From the NCBI GenBank assembly GCA_963728295.1, contig CAVSKB010000019.1:310001-374000 (forward strand): a stretch of DNA of 64,000 nucleotides. Reading direction: 5' to 3'. Position numbers and translations under genes: made by a program. Source of the DNA: DATJKD01 sp963728295. Lineage in GTDB: Bacteria > Pseudomonadota > Gammaproteobacteria > Steroidobacterales > Steroidobacteraceae. The notes beneath the pieces are model-generated. The model searched no databases and was not told the DNA's origin. It saw nothing but the letters and a program-made list of their open reading frames with translations. This document shows, one piece after another, positions 30,919 through 40,000 of this stretch; within the stretch, counting starts at the first letter, position 1, and each line of letters begins with the position of its first letter.

Positions 30919-32874
30919 TGCTGCCCTCCACCAGGCTGCGCGCCCGCTGGCTGCGCATCGCCCGACTCCACACTGCCTGCCTGAGCACCATCCGGTCGCA
31001 CGTCCGCCTGCAGTCGCGCCGCTCGGTCGTAACTGTCCGCGACGGCAAAGCGCGCCTGGGTCTGGTAGGCATCCAGTCGCTCGCGGCGGGCCTTGAGCTC
31101 GTTGATGGCGACCGTCTCGAGCAGGTGTCCCTGGCGCGCCATGAGCCGGTTCACTTTCTGCAGCGCCTCGCCGACGCGTCGCCGCAGCTGGTTGATCGGA
31201 ACGTCGTAGCCGACATAGCTGTGGGTGGCGGCTTGCCGGGTCCGAACGAGGCTCTGGTAGCGCTCGGTCATCGCCGCTATGACGACATTCAGCTCGTTCA
31301 GATGCGTGTGCGCCTCGGTCAGCCGCTCGTGGTACTCGGTCCGGAGCCGCCATGTCAGTGCGCCGCGCACATGGGCGATGCGCTGCCGCAGCGCCGGCTC
31401 CTGCGGGCTCGCGGGATCGATGAGCTGTCGCTCGAGCTGGTCCAGCCGCTCGGACACGATCCGCTCGTCCGCCGTCGCAAGATAGTCCGGTCGCGGTGCG
31501 GTGAGCATTCCCTGAAGCCGCTTGTCGAGATGCTCGCGCTGCTCCATGCGCAGACGTATCTGCGAATCGAGCTCGCGGAACTCCGCGTCGACCTCGGGCA
31601 GCAGCGGATCGTAGTTCTGCTTGCGCAGGCCAATGATGTCCTCGAAGGCATCGAAGCTGGTCTCCCACGAAACCAGCCGCGTGCGCAGGTCCTCGAGGTC
31701 GAGATAGTTCGAAAGCGCCGTCTGGAAGTCGTGCGAGGCCATCAGCTCCATCAGGTAATACGTCTCGGGCGTCTCGGGCAGCGTGCGCAGCCGGATGACC
31801 CAGTCCCTGTCCTGCTTGAGCTCCTCGCGCAGCAGCGCCTTCAGGAACTTGCCCTTGCGGATGCTGTCGATCGAGGCATCGACGCGGTCGAGCTCGTTGG
31901 TGTAGGTCTCGAGCGCGTGGCCGTACATGAGCGCCGCGCGGCCGTGTATGTTCCAGCTTGCCGTAGGCGAACGGCGCGGCGAGCAGCGCTTCCTGCACGG
32001 CGGCGTCGGTCACCTCGCGATTGGCCAGGATGTTCCAGGGGACGAGCGCGCGTTCGAAGTTTCCCGCAGAGACTTCGGCCCAGCCTGCCCGCAGCAGCGC
32101 CTGGTTGGAGAACGGCCCTTCGAGCCGCACGCGATCGAGGGACTGGTAGGCGCGCTGAAGTCGGCTGCTTCGAACAGCATCGTTCCGAGGATCAGGTTCG
32201 CCTTGTCGCGAATGGCCTCGGCACCGCGCTCGCCACTCGCAACTCGGCCGGCTCGATCGAGCTGCTCGATCGCCTCCTGTGTCCGGCCATCCTGCAGCAG
32301 CGCGATCCCGAGGTTGTACGCAGCAAAACCGGTCAGACTTTCGGCGCGCTGCAGGTGCGGCAAGGACTTCCACGGCATCTGCGGGGCGCCCGAGAGCCAT
32401 GTAGACGTTGGCGCGCAGGAACTCGACCTCGTCCGCGATCGCTTCCGGCACCTCGCCGTCTATCCGCTGCAGCGCGTGCAGCGCGTCCTCGGGCTGGTCC
32501 TTCTGGAAGTGGATGCGCGCAAGGCGGAACGCCGCCTCGTTGCGCACGGCCTCGTCCACATTGCCTTCGAGCACCGCACGGATCGCCCGTCCGGCGCGGT
32601 GGTGCATGCGGTAGTTGAGCTCGAAGTCGCCGACGTCGAACTCGGCGGCGCCGATGTGGTAGTGCAGCGAGTCGTACTGCGGTTCGTCGAGTCCGTGGTA
32701 CTGGCCGAGCTCGGTATCGAGCCGCTGGAGCGCGTCGAAGTAGTGCCCCTGGTCGGCGTGAAAGAGCGCTTCCCCGAAGTAGAGATCGTGCAGATCACTG
32801 CCCGAGGACGACCCGGCCGCGAGTACCGCGGCCAGACCGAAGGCGAGCAACCGCGAGGGTGCCCGGCGGGGCAT
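30915..32874 (-). CDS. periplasmic TPR/coiled-coil protein, unit B (frame-disrupted)
   Basis: About 650 aa after correction, starting at ATG 32874 directly after the TAG of the preceding gene. A signal peptide (LLAFGLAAVLAAGSSSG) is followed by HDLYFGEALFHADQGHYFDA, TPR-like helices (AEFDVGDFELNYRMHHRAG, AAYNLGIALLQDGRTQEAIE) and a helical C-terminal half with EHLDKRLQGML, RQRIAHVRGALTWRLRTEYH and LDAYQTQARFAVADSYDRAA. The unit C protein at 40240-42108 matches it along its length (LHYGDVLFQFFQDDYFDA, MLRGALTWQMDAQYKRRL, LASYATQAQFALAAIYD). Frames change near 32340, 32170 and 31940. Its role is probably structural, within the envelope complex. Confidence 0.8.
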
Positions 32875-33405
32875 CTACCAGTCTCCGATCTCGATGGCGG
32901 GCCGGCCCGCATCGGGTCCGGCGAGAGTCAGTCCGACCAGCTTCGGCTCGACGCCCTTCCGGAAGGCGAAGCTCCCTGTCTGGTTATAGTCGGCGCCGCC
33001 CTGAAGCTTGCCCGTGAGGGAGACGTCGATCTGGTGCTCGCCGGTCGTGACGTTGCCGGCGTAGATGCGCTGCACCCCGCCGTGCTTCAGGGCGTCCAGC
33101 TCCTTGAAGCTGTAGATGTAGTGCGCGACCAGCTGGCCGTCGATCTGGATCTGCACGGCGTCGAGGCGCATCGGGTCGCCTTCGGCGAGCGCGATGAAGA
33201 CCGCGACCTGGGTGTTGGAGGGATAGAGGAGTTTTTCCTCGAGCCGGCTGAGCTCGGCGGAGATGCCGAGAACGTCGGACTTGACCTCCTGGACCTGCTC
33301 GTCCAGCCCCTTCATCTGCTCGCGGTCGTTGTCCACCGCCCGGGCCGGCAGGCTGGAGGCCAGGACGAGCACGGCGAGAGCGACAGTTCGGAAAGTCCCA
33401 GGCAT
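32875..33405 (-). CDS. secreted LEExLLYP-family protein, unit B (first gene)
   Basis: 176 aa, intact, starting at ATG 33405 after GAGGAG. Signal peptide: ALAVLVLASSLPARA. A short coiled coil (KGLDEQVQEVKSDVLGI) leads to the conserved LEEKLLYPSNTQVAVFIAL. A beta-rich part with HYIYSFKELDALKHGGVQRI and GEHQIDVSLTGK follows. The unit C counterpart (42158-42739) shares LEEELLYPASTQVAVF, ALHRGGVQRLYLGNLKAGEH and the overall length. I know no characterised member. It is the first gene after riboswitch 2 and likely assembles with the TPR proteins. Confidence 0.78.
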   Translation of the reverse strand: MPGTFRTVALAVLVLASSLPARAVDNDREQMKGLDEQVQEVKSDVLGISAELSRLEEKLLYPSNTQVAVFIALAEGDPMRLDAVQIQIDGQLVAHYIYSFKELDALKHGGVQRIYAGNVTTGEHQIDVSLTGKLQGGADYNQTGSFAFRKGVEPKLVGLTLAGPDAGRPAIEIGDW

Positions 33406-33481
33406 CGCTCGACTCCTCGTTGCACTTACCCTGCGACAGTCAAGGGAAAGGGCACCGAGTCAGCAGCCCGAGCGTCGGACT

Positions 33482-33571
33482 GGATTCCGGCGGTCCCGCT
33501 ATCCTGGGGCCGTAGCCCTTTAGACCGGAGACTTTGCGTCGCCACCTTTCGATGGCTTTGCCCTTGTCTGA
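33482..33571 (-). ncRNA. cyclic di-GMP-I (GEMM-I) riboswitch 2, leader of unit B
   Basis: The minus strand reads GGGCAAA, P2 hairpin GCCATC-GAAA-GGTGGC, GACGCAAAG, CTCCGGTCTAAAGGGC, a P3 hairpin, ATAGCGGGACCGCC. The core is almost identical to riboswitch 1 (32 consecutive aptamer bases match), while P3 differs. It ends 76 nt before the start codon at 33405, with a small hairpin (GTCCGA-CGC-TCGGGC) in between. It should control the TPR/ExbBD/AgmX operon 33405-23430 in response to cyclic di-GMP. Confidence 0.88.
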
Positions 33572-33582
33572 ATCGCGGCGCG

Positions 33583-33588
33583 AATATA
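33583..33588 (-). promoter_or_regulatory. candidate -10 element for unit B
   Basis: TATATT on the minus strand lies 12 nt upstream of the riboswitch 2 aptamer, so transcription would begin a few bases before it. No good -35 is present at 17 bp; instead the CRP-like palindrome overlaps that position. Confidence 0.4.
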
Positions 33589-33600
33589 CCGGACTCGGGG

Positions 33601-33616
33601 TGTGACCCGGCTCACA
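33601..33616. promoter_or_regulatory. CRP/Clp-type palindrome upstream of riboswitch 2
   Basis: TGTGA-CCCGGC-TCACA is a perfect match to the TGTGA-N6-TCACA core recognised by CRP-family proteins. It lies in the 233-bp gap between unit C and riboswitch 2, centred about 23 bp upstream of the candidate -10. That places it over the -35 region, so either activation from an atypical spacing or repression is possible. I see no other ordered element or gene in 33620-33804. Confidence 0.5.
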
Positions 33617-33804
33617 GATTTCGCTGGCTGAGGTCGTCGCGAACGAAAATGTTTGACTCAATGCAGCGCCGCGCACGACTTATGGCGCATCGGGACTGGA
33701 ATGCAGGGGCGCGTGGACGCGAGCGATCGATGCTCCATGGCGCTGGAGCATGAGAACTGATCGACATTTTCTGGGGGCGCGACGACGGCGCCCCTGACTT
33801 ATTC

Positions 33805-34749
33805 CTAAGCCGGGAAGAACTCGATGGGCTTGGTCGTCGTCATCGTCGCGACGTCGCGGGCCTCGAAGCGGAACATCCGCACGCGTGCGACGAGCTTGCG
33901 CTCGAGCTCCGGGTCATTGAGCTCGCTCGAGACGACCTCGCAGGCCGTCACTTCGCCGGAAGGGGCAATGGTGACTTCGAGCACGACTTTCCCCTGCAGC
34001 GTCGGCTTGTCGCGCAGCGCCCGGCTATAGATCGCGTAGATCGCCGACTTGTTGCGGTCGAAAACGAGCTCGATTTCCTCGCGCGTTCGCGAGGCCTTGA
34101 GGCTTCGACCGCTGCGTTCGACGTCGTCCGCGGGCGGCGCAGCCGACGGTGGCGCCGCGACATGCGTCGTGTCGTGCCCCTTCAGACCCGTCGAGCCGCC
34201 GCCGAACCCGCTGCTCACCGCGGATACCGCGATGCCGCCGCTGCCCTCCCCGACCTTGGCGGTCAGGAGCGCGCGGTCCACGCGGGTCTTCTCGCCAACG
34301 CCGGCGTTGAGCGCCTTCGCGTCAGTCTTCGTGTTGACGTCGAGCTGGCGGAGCTCTGCGAGCTGTTGCGACAACGCGAGGAGCCCTGTGCTCGCCACCT
34401 TCTGCTTCGGATCGGGTTTCGGCTTTGGCTGCTTTTCCGGTTGCGGCAGTGGCTTGACGACCGGAGCCTCGAACTTCGGCAGCTCGACCGGTATCGGCTT
34501 CGGCGCCTCGACCTTGGGCGGCGGCGGAACGGGTTTTGGCTTGGGCCGCTCGAGGAGAAACTCGACGACACGCTCCGGCAGGACCGGAGGCGCCGCGCTC
34601 TTCGGCGGCGCGGGCAGGAGCGGAATGATCACGCCGAACGCGATGAAGAGCCCGAGCACGGCGCCCAGCACGCGCCGCAGCCGCCGTTGTTCGCCCTCCG
34701 ACGGGGACCAGGGCAGCTCGTAGTCGCGGAACAGCGCGACGGCAGACAT
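33805..34749 (-). CDS. TonB-like AgmX/PglI-type energy transducer, unit C
   Basis: 314 aa, intact, starting at ATG 34749 11 nt after the exbD stop. A short cytoplasmic N-terminus (1-26) and one membrane helix (27-46, GAVLGLFIAFGVIIPLLP) precede a Pro/Lys-rich periplasmic spacer (about 66-117, with repeats such as PKPKPDPKQK). A Ser/Gly-rich linker leads to a C-terminal AgmX/PglI domain (about 225-314: TREEIELVFDRNKSAIYAI ... GKVVLEVTIAPSGEVTACEV ... EFFPA). Compared with its unit B paralogue it lacks the cytoplasmic coiled coil. The domain order is that of TonB and of Myxococcus GltG/GltJ. Confidence 0.85.
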   Translation of the reverse strand: MSAVALFRDYELPWSPSEGEQRRLRRVLGAVLGLFIAFGVIIPLLPAPPKSAAPPVLPERVVEFLLERPKPKPVPPPPKVEAPKPIPVELPKFEAPVVKPLPQPEKQPKPKPDPKQKVASTGLLALSQQLAELRQLDVNTKTDAKALNAGVGEKTRVDRALLTAKVGEGSGGIAVSAVSSGFGGGSTGLKGHDTTHVAAPPSAAPPADDVERSGRSLKASRTREEIELVFDRNKSAIYAIYSRALRDKPTLQGKVVLEVTIAPSGEVTACEVVSSELNDPELERKLVARVRMFRFEARDVATMTTTKPIEFFPA

Positions 34750-34760
34750 CGATGGCGTCC

Positions 34761-35267
34761 TCAGGCGCCCGGCAGGCTCGCGAGTGCCTGCTCGCGCTCG
34801 ACGACCGCGAGCGACACCTTTGTGTACTCCGCCGCCGAGCAGCTGGCGATGATCCGGCGCAACACCGGATACATGAGCGACTTGTCGGCGATAACGGTGA
34901 TCTCGCGCACCTCGGCGCCAGCACCGAGCAGGCTCCTCGTCTGCTTGCGCAGTTTCGCGCGCAGTCGCTCGACCACGGGCTCGGTGCTCGCGGCGACCTC
35001 CGCCACGGAGACGACCTCCTCGCCGTTGACGTACAACATGTCCCGGGCGACGGTGATCACGGTCGCTTCGCGGGGCTTCAACTCGGAAACGGACATCGGC
35101 ATCGAGACGTTGCGTGGGTTCGAGAGCAGCTCGGCGTCCGCCGCGTGCACCAGCAGGTAAACCACGATGATCGTCAGGATGTCGATCATGGGGACCAGGC
35201 TCAGCGGCCCGTGGCCGCCGCCGACCTTGCCGTGACGCGCATTGCGCAGGAGGCCGGCGCGGATCAT
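34761..35267 (-). CDS. ExbD/TolR-family motor subunit (second exbD of unit C)
   Basis: 168 aa, intact. One membrane helix SLVPMIDILTIIVVYLLVHA carries the proton-relay aspartate, and the C-terminus holds ITVIADKSLMYPVLRRII. It is the counterpart of the unit B gene at 24886 (same SLVP/NLIP-(M/L)IDIL start and CSAAEYTKVSLAVVE end). The ATG overlaps the preceding stop by 4 nt. It is expected in the inner membrane with ExbB and the other ExbD. Confidence 0.92.
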   Translation of the reverse strand: MIRAGLLRNARHGKVGGGHGPLSLVPMIDILTIIVVYLLVHAADAELLSNPRNVSMPMSVSELKPREATVITVARDMLYVNGEEVVSVAEVAASTEPVVERLRAKLRKQTRSLLGAGAEVREITVIADKSLMYPVLRRIIASCSAAEYTKVSLAVVEREQALASLPGA

Positions 35268-35773
35268 GTCGGCGCATCCCCGAGCGCGATCTGCGGGAAG
35301 AGCTCGGTGCGCACCAGCCTGCGGCCGTCCATGCGCTGCCGCACGCTGACGGCGTCCATGACCTGGACGATCGTGTCGTAGTCGACGTCGTTCGCGACCA
35401 GCAGCGTCGCGTGCGCCTTGTCGGGGAAGCGCGCCTTCACCTGCTCCAGGTACTCTGAAAGCCGCACGACGTCCGGCCCGGCCGTAGTCGCCGGGATGGT
35501 CTGCAGTACGCCGCTATTGCGATCGGCCACCTGGACGCTCCCGCGGCGCAGGATGACCTCGAGCTCGAGCGTCAGAGGCGCCTTTGAAGGCACATTCGGG
35601 CCCGGAAGGTTCAGCTCGAGGATGCTGGTCCGCGAAAATACCGCGGTAAAGATCAGGAAGAAGGCGAGGATCACCATCACGTCCAGCATCGGGATGATCG
35701 TGAGATCCCTGGGCCCGCGATGCCGCGTGTGGTTGCGCAGCAGGCCGTACGTGAGTGGCGACGAGGATTTCAT
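35264..35773 (-). CDS. ExbD/TolR-family motor subunit (first exbD of unit C)
   Basis: 169 aa, intact. The membrane helix TIIPMLDVMVILAFFLIFTA carries the conserved aspartate. The periplasmic part has ILELNLPGPN, LELEVILRRGSV and the tail TELFPQIALGDAPT, matching the unit B first exbD (VELDLPSAAD, LEVILREEGF, LFTDIALGDAP). Start ATG 35773 overlaps the exbB stop by 4 nt. Two different ExbD-type subunits per channel protein is the AglR-AglQ-AglS arrangement. Confidence 0.92.
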   Translation of the reverse strand: MKSSSPLTYGLLRNHTRHRGPRDLTIIPMLDVMVILAFFLIFTAVFSRTSILELNLPGPNVPSKAPLTLELEVILRRGSVQVADRNSGVLQTIPATTAGPDVVRLSEYLEQVKARFPDKAHATLLVANDVDYDTIVQVMDAVSVRQRMDGRRLVRTELFPQIALGDAPT

Positions 35774-36492
35774 GCGCGATGGGCGGCGCGCGGCGCATGT
35801 CCGGCTTGTGTGCCGAGCTGCGCCGCGACCTGGCCGGGTGTCAGCGCGCGCTGCGTCTCGGTGCGGCGTTCGGCCACCGAGTTCAGGAACTTCATCGTCG
35901 CCATTTCGAGGCCATTTACGAGCGCGGTGGTCCTGCTCTCGAGATACATGTGCGCGAGCAGCAGCGAGATCGCGAGCCCGAGGCCGAGCGCGGTATTGTT
36001 CATCGCGACCGAGATGCTGGCCGAGAGCAGGCTGGTCCGCTCCGCGGGGTTTACGCTCGCGACCGCGGCAAATGCGCTGATCAGTCCGACCACGGTGCCG
36101 AACAGCCCCATCAGCATGCCGATGTTGGCGAGCGCCGCGAGGTGATTAGTACGCTTCTCGATCCGCTGGACGACCTCGATCAGGCTCTCGCCCATCGCCC
36201 GCTCGATGTCCTCGTGGTGTTGCGCCGTCGCCATGCGCGAGATGCCGTATTTCATGATCGTCGACAGCGCCGAATCCGTGCGATCGGAGATTTCCATCGC
36301 CTTGCGGTAATTGCCTGCCTGGATCTGCGGCGCGATCTGCGACCAGAGACGACGGTTGCCGCGCGACACGAAGGTGAGATAGATGAACCGCTCGATGGCG
36401 ACAGCGATGCCGACCGCAAACACCGCTGCGATCGGGTACAGGAACGCTCCGCCCTGCTTGAAGAAGTTGACGATCATGTCGAAGGAATTCAT
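35770..36492 (-). CDS. ExbB/TolQ/MotA-family proton channel subunit, unit C
   Basis: 240 aa, intact. Three membrane helices: about 14-35 (GAFLYPIAAVFAVGIAVAI), about 118-145 (NIGMLMGLFGTVVGLISAFA, the conserved pore helix) and about 155-180 (ALGLGLAISLLLAHMY). The long cytoplasmic loop carries ERAMGESLIEVVQRIEKRTN, close to the unit B loop (EKAMEESMMETIPQLQKRTH). ATGA overlaps link it to genes on both sides. It should form the pentameric proton channel that drives the ExbD pair. Confidence 0.93.
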   Translation of the reverse strand: MNSFDMIVNFFKQGGAFLYPIAAVFAVGIAVAIERFIYLTFVSRGNRRLWSQIAPQIQAGNYRKAMEISDRTDSALSTIMKYGISRMATAQHHEDIERAMGESLIEVVQRIEKRTNHLAALANIGMLMGLFGTVVGLISAFAAVASVNPAERTSLLSASISVAMNNTALGLGLAISLLLAHMYLESRTTALVNGLEMATMKFLNSVAERRTETQRALTPGQVAAQLGTQAGHAPRAAHRA

Positions 36493-37004
36493 GGAATGGA
36501 CGCTCCAGGTGGGCTGGACGGATTGGGCCGGTTGCGCTCAGTCTCGACGGCGGCCACCGGGCGTCCGGCGGCCTGCGCGTCACTGGCGTTACTTTGCGAC
36601 GTCAGGTCGCGGTAATACGTGATCTCCCTCCGAAATTCGTCACGATCCACCGGTGCGAGCAGCTCCTCGATCAGGCTGCCCATGGGACGTTCGGGCCCCT
36701 CGGGCGCCTCCGCGGGCTTCCACGGCACGATGCTCATGACCTTCGGCAATTCGCGGTTGCCGGTGATCGCTGTCGTATCGAGCTTCAGGCGGTCGACGAC
36801 GCGATCGCCGGGTGTGTTTGCGGCGACCTGCGATGCAGGCTCCTTGCCCGGGATCGGCGCTTCCGCCGGCGTGTCGCCAGGTCCGACCGGATCCGCGACA
36901 GCACCGGGCTCGGCCGCGTACGCGGTGCCAAGCGCGAATGCCGCCACGACCAGCAGCCACACGATCGTCCGTGACGCGGTTCCGGAATGGCGTATCGCGC
37001 TCAT
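36489..37004 (-). CDS. small secreted protein with IVPWK motif, unit C
   Basis: 171 aa, intact, from ATG 37004 overlapping the long TPR gene's stop by 4 nt. Signal peptide: VWLLVVAAFALGTAYAAEP. A Pro/Ala-rich spacer leads to NRELPKVMSIVPWKPAE and PVDRDEFRREITYYRDLTS, shared with the unit B protein (26701-27105), and then a Pro/Ser/Asn-rich tail. The family is not one I recognise. Conservation of both position and motif in the two operons argues for a dedicated role near the motor. Confidence 0.75.
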   Translation of the reverse strand: MSAIRHSGTASRTIVWLLVVAAFALGTAYAAEPGAVADPVGPGDTPAEAPIPGKEPASQVAANTPGDRVVDRLKLDTTAITGNRELPKVMSIVPWKPAEAPEGPERPMGSLIEELLAPVDRDEFRREITYYRDLTSQSNASDAQAAGRPVAAVETERNRPNPSSPPGASIP

Positions 37005-40000
37005 GGCTGTGCATCCGCGGTTCGTTGGGCTTGCTTCATGCGGGCACGCAGCTCCTCGAGCCACGCGACCGCTTGCGTGTCCGCACCACCAGCGAGCTGC
37101 TGGTACTGCTCGTAATGATCGAGGGCGGGGGCCGGTTGCGCGAGGTAGAGATCGAGGAGCACCGCGAGATTGCGATGCGGCGCCGGCATCGCCGGATCCG
37201 CGCTGATCGCGCGTTCATAGGCAGCCCTGGCCTCGGCCATCCGGCCGAGCCTGCGATACGCGATCCCGAGGCGGTTCAATCCCTCGGCGCTCGCGGAGTA
37301 CTGGGTCAGGGCCGAGTTCAGCTCTCCGACGGCCTCCTCGTCACGGCCGGCCGCGAGCGATGCGCGCGCAACTTCGAGCTGCGCCGCGATCTCCGGCGGC
37401 ACCGGATTCACCGCCCCCGCCGCGGCGGGATCGGAAACCGGCGCCGTGGCCGAATCCGGGTCGAGCTCGGAGCGTGCGTATCGTGCGGGCTTTAGTTCCG
37501 CGAGCGAGGCGTAGCTCTTCCGCACCCATTGATCGTAGACCCCGTCCGCCGCGCGCCGCGCGTTGGCCTCGTGGATCTCGATGGCCTTTTCCTCGAACGG
37601 GAACGCCTGCTCCTCGAGCAGCACGTCGTAGGCTTCGCGCTCTTCCTGCGAAAGTGAGGGCGGTCGTTCGGAGTCGAGCAGCGATTTGCCGAGATCGCGG
37701 TACAGGTCGGCCATCGCCCAGCCGGCCGCCGTCGTGACCTCGGCAACGCCGTATTGCGCCGCGCGCGAATAGCCGGCCAGCGCCTGCTCGGTTGCGGTCT
37801 TCTTCGCCAGCAACGATTGATCGAGCGGTACGGTGAGCTTGATCGCGCGCGCGAGGTCGTCGTGCGGCCGCGCAAGCTCGAGGGCGCCCTGGGCGGCAAG
37901 ATAGCGGCTGCGATCGGTGCGCTGGCTGCCGGCAGCGGCGTCAGCGGCGATCACTTCCTCGAGCCAGCGCCTGCGCGCTGCCGTGTCACCGGTGTCGCGG
38001 GCCAGGTCGGCGAGGGCCTGCCGCGCATCGATCGCTGCCGCGTGCGGCGCAGGGTAACGTTCGACATAGCTCGTGTACGCGCGCGTCGCCGCCGCCCGGT
38101 CGTTCGCGCCGGCGTAGAGCTCGGCCGCCTGCCACAGCGCGGTGCGACGGATCTCGCCATCCTCGCCGTCGAGCGTCGCGACTCGCTCGAGCTCGATTGC
38201 GGCCTGCTGCGTCCGTCCGGACTCGAGGTAGGCGACTGCGAGCTTGCGCGTCGCCTCCGGCGCGAGCTCATGCTGCGGATGAGCGGAGCGGAAGGCTTCG
38301 AGCACCTGCGCAGCGCGGTCCCACTGCTGCGCGTTCAGCAGCAGAGTCGCCGCGTCGAACTCGGCCTTGGCGCGGATCGTCGAGTCCGGAACCAGGGTCG
38401 CGACGCGGAGGAACTCGCCAACCGCGCCTTCGATGTCGCCCGCGGCCTGGTGGGCCTCGGCCTGCCGGTACACCGAGGCGGCGAGCCGTTCGCGGACTTC
38501 GGCGCGTTCCGGATCGCCGGGCGGGATCCGCGCATCGAGCTCGCGGAACGCGCGCTCGGCATCCGCAAAGCGGCCGCCGTCGAACCAGGTGTTCGCGAGT
38601 ACCGTCCATGCGACCCGCTGCTGCGCGGTGTCGGCGCGCGGGCCGAGCGCCAGGATCCGCTGCGCGACCGACTCGGCGCGGACCCGGTCACCGCCATCGA
38701 ACAGGCTGCGTGCGGTGCGGGTCAGCACGGCCGGTACCTGCGGCTCGGCCGGAAACGTATCGGCGTACCGGATCGCAGAGTCGACGGCCTTCGCCTGCCA
38801 GGCCGCGCGCGCATCGGCGGGCAGCGCGAGCTCCGCCTTCTCGTACGAGACCAGGGCGGCGTAACCCGCGCGCGCCGCGCCGGGATTGGCAGCGTAGCCA
38901 TAGGCCGCCCATTCGTACTCCGCCGCGGCCTCGGCGTAGCGTGAGCCGTCGAACAGCAGATCGGCGAGCAGCAGCCGTGTCGACGGCGCCTCGGGTGAAT
39001 CGTCGAAGCCGGCGAGAAAGTCCTGGTACCAGCGCACGGCCTCGTTCAGGTCCTGCGCCGAGCCGCGCTGCGCGAGCGCGTGGTGATGGCGCGCGAGGTC
39101 GAGCAGGTTCGCGCGCACCGCGGCGCTTACACGCGGGTCGAGGTTGGCGCGGTGCGCCTGCCAGAACGCGCTCTTCGGCCCGTAGCCGGCCACCAGCTCG
39201 CGCTTGCCGTCGAGCACCAGCGCCTCGAAGCCGCCGCGCGCGTATGCCTCCGTCGCGCGCACGAGCAGCAGCGGCGCCTCCGGATCCATCGGCTGGCGCT
39301 TCGCGTACGCGCGATATGCCTGCGCGGCGTCCTGATAGCGCTCCTTTTCGAGATACAGGTCGCCAAGCGCCGCGTGGAGTAACGCCTCGTAGGGCGCGGG
39401 CCCGTGCCGGTTGAGAGCGGACTGCAGCGTCGCGACGCCGTCGGCGCCTGCGAATCCGATGCTGAGTGCGCGGGTCGTATCGTCGACGAGCTCGCGCTGC
39501 GCACGCGAGAGGTCATCCGCGCGCCGCACGCCATCGCTGGCGACCAGCACGCGGTCGAGCAGCTGGAGAAACGAGACCGCGCTTTCGTCCTCGCGCGACT
39601 GCTTGAAGAGCGACCAGCCGTGCTTGTAGAGCGATTGGATCGTGAAATCCGAAGCACCATGCGCGAGCACGGCGGCGTAGGCGCGCTCGGCATCGGCGTA
39701 GCGTTGCGCACTGAAGAAGATTTCGCCGCGCCGGAACTGCGCCTCCGCGTAGTGCGCTCCGCCCGGATGGCCCGCGACCAGCCGGTCGAGCGTCGCAAGC
39801 CCTTGCTCGGGCTCACCGATACCATCCCAGGCGCGCGCAAGCTGGTAGAGCACCTCGCCTGCATCCGCCTCGCCGGGGTACTCGGCGAGCAGCCGCTGGT
39901 AGGCGTCGATCGCCTCGCGGCCGACCGCCGCCGCCGAGGCGTCGTTCTGCGCGCGCAGGCTTTCCGCCGCGGCCAGGCGCAGGTCGCCGAGCCGCCGCAG

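Noticed and set aside
29784..32618. A 944-codon open frame on the plus strand
   Set aside because: It lies antisense to three TPR genes, is rich in Arg/Leu/Val low-complexity sequence and has no recognisable motif. GC-rich codon bias keeps the antisense frame open.
34162..35160. A 332-codon plus-strand frame within unit C
   Set aside because: It is antisense to the AgmX and ExbD genes and consists of Arg/Leu-rich shadow sequence.
23430..36492. Ordinary TonB-ExbB-ExbD system for iron uptake
   Set aside because: Two ExbDs per ExbB, AgmX/PglI-type C-termini, large TPR partners and cyclic di-GMP riboswitches do not fit a simple uptake energiser, although energising a TonB receptor cannot be excluded by sequence alone.
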